NCBI GenBank assembly: GCA_009705435.1
Contig: WLTJ01000082.1
Location: 1 to 7,038, forward strand
Reading direction: 5' to 3'
Source of the DNA: Actinomycetota bacterium
GTDB lineage: Bacteria; Actinomycetota; Acidimicrobiia; Acidimicrobiales; Ilumatobacteraceae
DNA length: 7,038 nt
A program made the position numbers and the translations under genes. Below the pieces are notes generated by a model. That model was not told where the DNA came from. It saw nothing but the letters and a program-made list of their open reading frames with translations, and searched no databases. Below, in pieces: positions 5,315 to 7,038 of the stretch. Position 1 is the first letter of the stretch. The number at the start of each line of letters is the position of its first letter.

Positions 5315-7038
5315 TTAGGCCGGAATCGCCACAATTGTCACTGGAATCCCATTCAAAACCGAAGTTCCGGACAGTGGATCCATGGCGAGATGATCCGACA
5401 AAATGTTCGAATTCACACCTGCTCGTGAGGCAGCGACACTCATCTTTGTGCCTGGGTGATCGTGACCCCAACCATGAGGCAAACTCACCACACCAGAACG
5501 GATGTCATCAGTAAGTTCAACGTCCACTTCAAGCGATCCAACGCGCGAACTCACTATTGCCCGCGCACCATCACTCAAACCTAAATGCACAGCATCATCA
5601 GGATGCATCAACAACGAACAACGAATATTCCCCTTTGTCAACACGTCGATGTTGTGCATCCATGAATTATTTGACTTGAGATGACGTCGACCGATCAACA
5701 CAAAACCGCTTTGTGATAACTCTGCGATTGCCGCATGCAAGCGATCCACATCGGCCAATAATTCTGGCGGAGCCAACTCAATCATTCCACTGCGGGTGCG
5801 CAGGGCGTCAGGCAAACGCGGTTCGAGTGCGCCGAAGTCAACACCGTGAGGATGTGATAACAACATCTCAATACTTGCACCATCGGGATTTGACCCAAAG
5901 CCAGCCCCATACGGACCAGTTTGCAACATCATGTCCAACATTCTTGCTGGCCCAAATCGCCCGTCTTTATTGAGTAATTCAATAATCTCATCGGCATCAC
6001 GTCCGTGAATCGGAGATGATGGATCGCCGACACTGTGACGAACTAATCCATCAATAGCGAGATCGTCAGCCTGAGCAGGATCAACATCAGGCCCGAAACC
6101 TTGAGCTATCAATCCCAACTTCGCAAGTATCTCCCACTCATCAGGCTGTCCATCATCGAGAGGTAAAACTGCTGGGCTGTAGTTCGCTACATTGCGAATC
6201 GCAAATTGTAAAAGCAGCACATCGTAATGGTCGCGCTGTAATTGCGAAGGCGAAGGAAGAATGATGTCGGCATGACGCGTCGTTTCATTGAGATAAATAT
6301 CAACACTGATCATCAGTTCAAGTTGCTCAAGGGCACTTGACAACTGATGCGAATGCGGAGTTGACAAAACTGGATTACCAGCAACGGTGATTAAAGCTTT
6401 GATTCCAGATTCGCTGACGTCAGTAATTTCTTCAGCTAACGCAGCGGCCGGATATTCGCCCATGACTTCGGGGTATCCGTTGACTTTGGTCTTTCCCCCA
6501 CCCCGTCCGATACGAAAACCTGAACCCTTACCAGAGGTTCCGCGCGTGGTGGGCCCACCCAACACAGGCTTAGCGAACATTGCTCCGCCGACGCTGTCCA
6601 AATTTCCTGTCAGGGTATTGACGACATCCACGAGCCAACTTGCGGTTGTCCCGAATTCGGTTGTCGTGGTACCGATGCGTCCATACACCGCGGCGCTCGA
6701 GGCTGAGCTCATATCGCGCGCCACTTGACGAATGGCTTGCGGATCGAGACCCGTTGCATCACTCACTGCCTCAGGTGTAAAACGCTGACATGCTTGACGA
6801 ATATCCTCAAGCCCATTCAGTAAGACGGCTATGCGATCTTGAATCTTCACTAAGTTCTCAGCAAACAAAACATTGACCACGGCCATGAGAAATAACGCAT
6901 CGCTCGCTGGGCGAATCGCCAACCATGTATCAGCCTCTTGAGCCGTGCGAGTAAACCGGGGGTCAACCACAACGACCGTTCCCCCACGAGTCTTAATAGC
7001 TTCAATGCGTCCGGGGAAATCTGGAGCCGTGCACACAC
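5315..7038 (-). CDS. Molybdopterin-dependent oxidoreductase (DMSO reductase superfamily), N-terminus cut off
   Basis: The frame runs from the right edge to TAA at 5317-5315. About 573 residues are visible, and the N-terminal part with any iron-sulfur cluster motif and the true start is missing. A GTG at 7036 is internal, because the protein begins in mid-domain there. Numbering from it, GGTVVVVDPRFTRTAQEADT (18-37) is the dinucleotide-binding strand-loop typical of the family. LTGNLDSVGGAMF (142-154), ITVAGNPVLSTP (216-227) and ETTRHADIILPSPSQLQRD (251-269) are further cofactor-site motifs. The C-terminal molybdopterin-dinucleotide-binding domain spans about 445-573 (IGRRHLKSNNSWMHN, LMHPDDA, VVSLPHGWGHDHPG, DPLSGTSVLNGIP). 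Such enzymes carry a Mo- or W-bis-pyranopterin cofactor and oxidise or reduce small molecules such as formate, nitrate or sulfoxides. The substrate, metal ligand and any Tat signal cannot be judged without the N-terminus. A glycine/lysine-rich stretch at 161-185 is probably a surface loop. Confidence 0.9.
   Translation of the reverse strand, partial: VCTAPDFPGRIEAIKTRGGTVVVVDPRFTRTAQEADTWLAIRPASDALFLMAVVNVLFAENLVKIQDRIAVLLNGLEDIRQACQRFTPEAVSDATGLDPQAIRQVARDMSSASSAAVYGRIGTTTTEFGTTASWLVDVVNTLTGNLDSVGGAMFAKPVLGGPTTRGTSGKGSGFRIGRGGGKTKVNGYPEVMGEYPAAALAEEITDVSESGIKALITVAGNPVLSTPHSHQLSSALEQLELMISVDIYLNETTRHADIILPSPSQLQRDHYDVLLLQFAIRNVANYSPAVLPLDDGQPDEWEILAKLGLIAQGFGPDVDPAQADDLAIDGLVRHSVGDPSSPIHGRDADEIIELLNKDGRFGPARMLDMMLQTGPYGAGFGSNPDGASIEMLLSHPHGVDFGALEPRLPDALRTRSGMIELAPPELLADVDRLHAAIAELSQSGFVLIGRRHLKSNNSWMHNIDVLTKGNIRCSLLMHPDDAVHLGLSDGARAIVSSRVGSLEVDVELTDDIRSGVVSLPHGWGHDHPGTKMSVAASRAGVNSNILSDHLAMDPLSGTSVLNGIPVTIVAIPA

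Overview
The window looks like ordinary chromosomal DNA of a bacterium with roughly balanced GC content, most likely an actinobacterium (Actinomycetota). The main support is the adenosylcobalamin-dependent ribonucleotide reductase. Its N-terminal region (GVHPYDQVAWEKRD), active-site block and C-terminal cysteine tail read like the long actinobacterial NrdJ. The short-chain dehydrogenase and molybdopterin enzyme fit that origin but do not prove it. An exact genus cannot be read from this sequence.

Layout. Positions 2-1894 (+ strand) hold two tightly spaced genes. The first is a 5'-truncated atypical short-chain dehydrogenase/reductase (SDR); the second is a complete patatin-like serine lipase that starts 9 nt after the SDR stop. 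This pair converges on nrdJ (1963-4800, - strand), which encodes a complete 945-residue B12-dependent ribonucleotide reductase. A hairpin with a U-tract in the 68-nt gap is placed to end nrdJ transcription. Upstream of nrdJ is a 514-bp gap without a convincing gene (4801-5314). The part near nrdJ holds a ribosome binding site, two NrdR-box-like sites 41 bp apart, a sigma70-type promoter and a perfect palindrome over its -10 element. The far end holds a short tandem repeat and a cluster of DnaA-box-like sequences. From 5315 to the right edge (- strand) lies the C-terminal part of a DMSO-reductase-superfamily molybdopterin oxidoreductase, cut off by the window.

How the genes relate. nrdJ supplies deoxyribonucleotides for DNA synthesis and repair. 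Its predicted promoter architecture fits repression by NrdR, and the nearby DnaA-like boxes might tie expression to replication. The SDR and patatin genes are probably co-transcribed and could act on lipid or acyl substrates, but no substrate can be assigned. The molybdoenzyme is separated from nrdJ by the long gap and is probably an independent unit.

I found no CRISPR array, transposon, phage gene, toxin-antitoxin pair, tRNA or rRNA. I also see no clear undescribed multi-gene system. The parts most worth a second look are the nrdJ control region, the DnaA-like cluster and the SDR with a substituted catalytic tyrosine.
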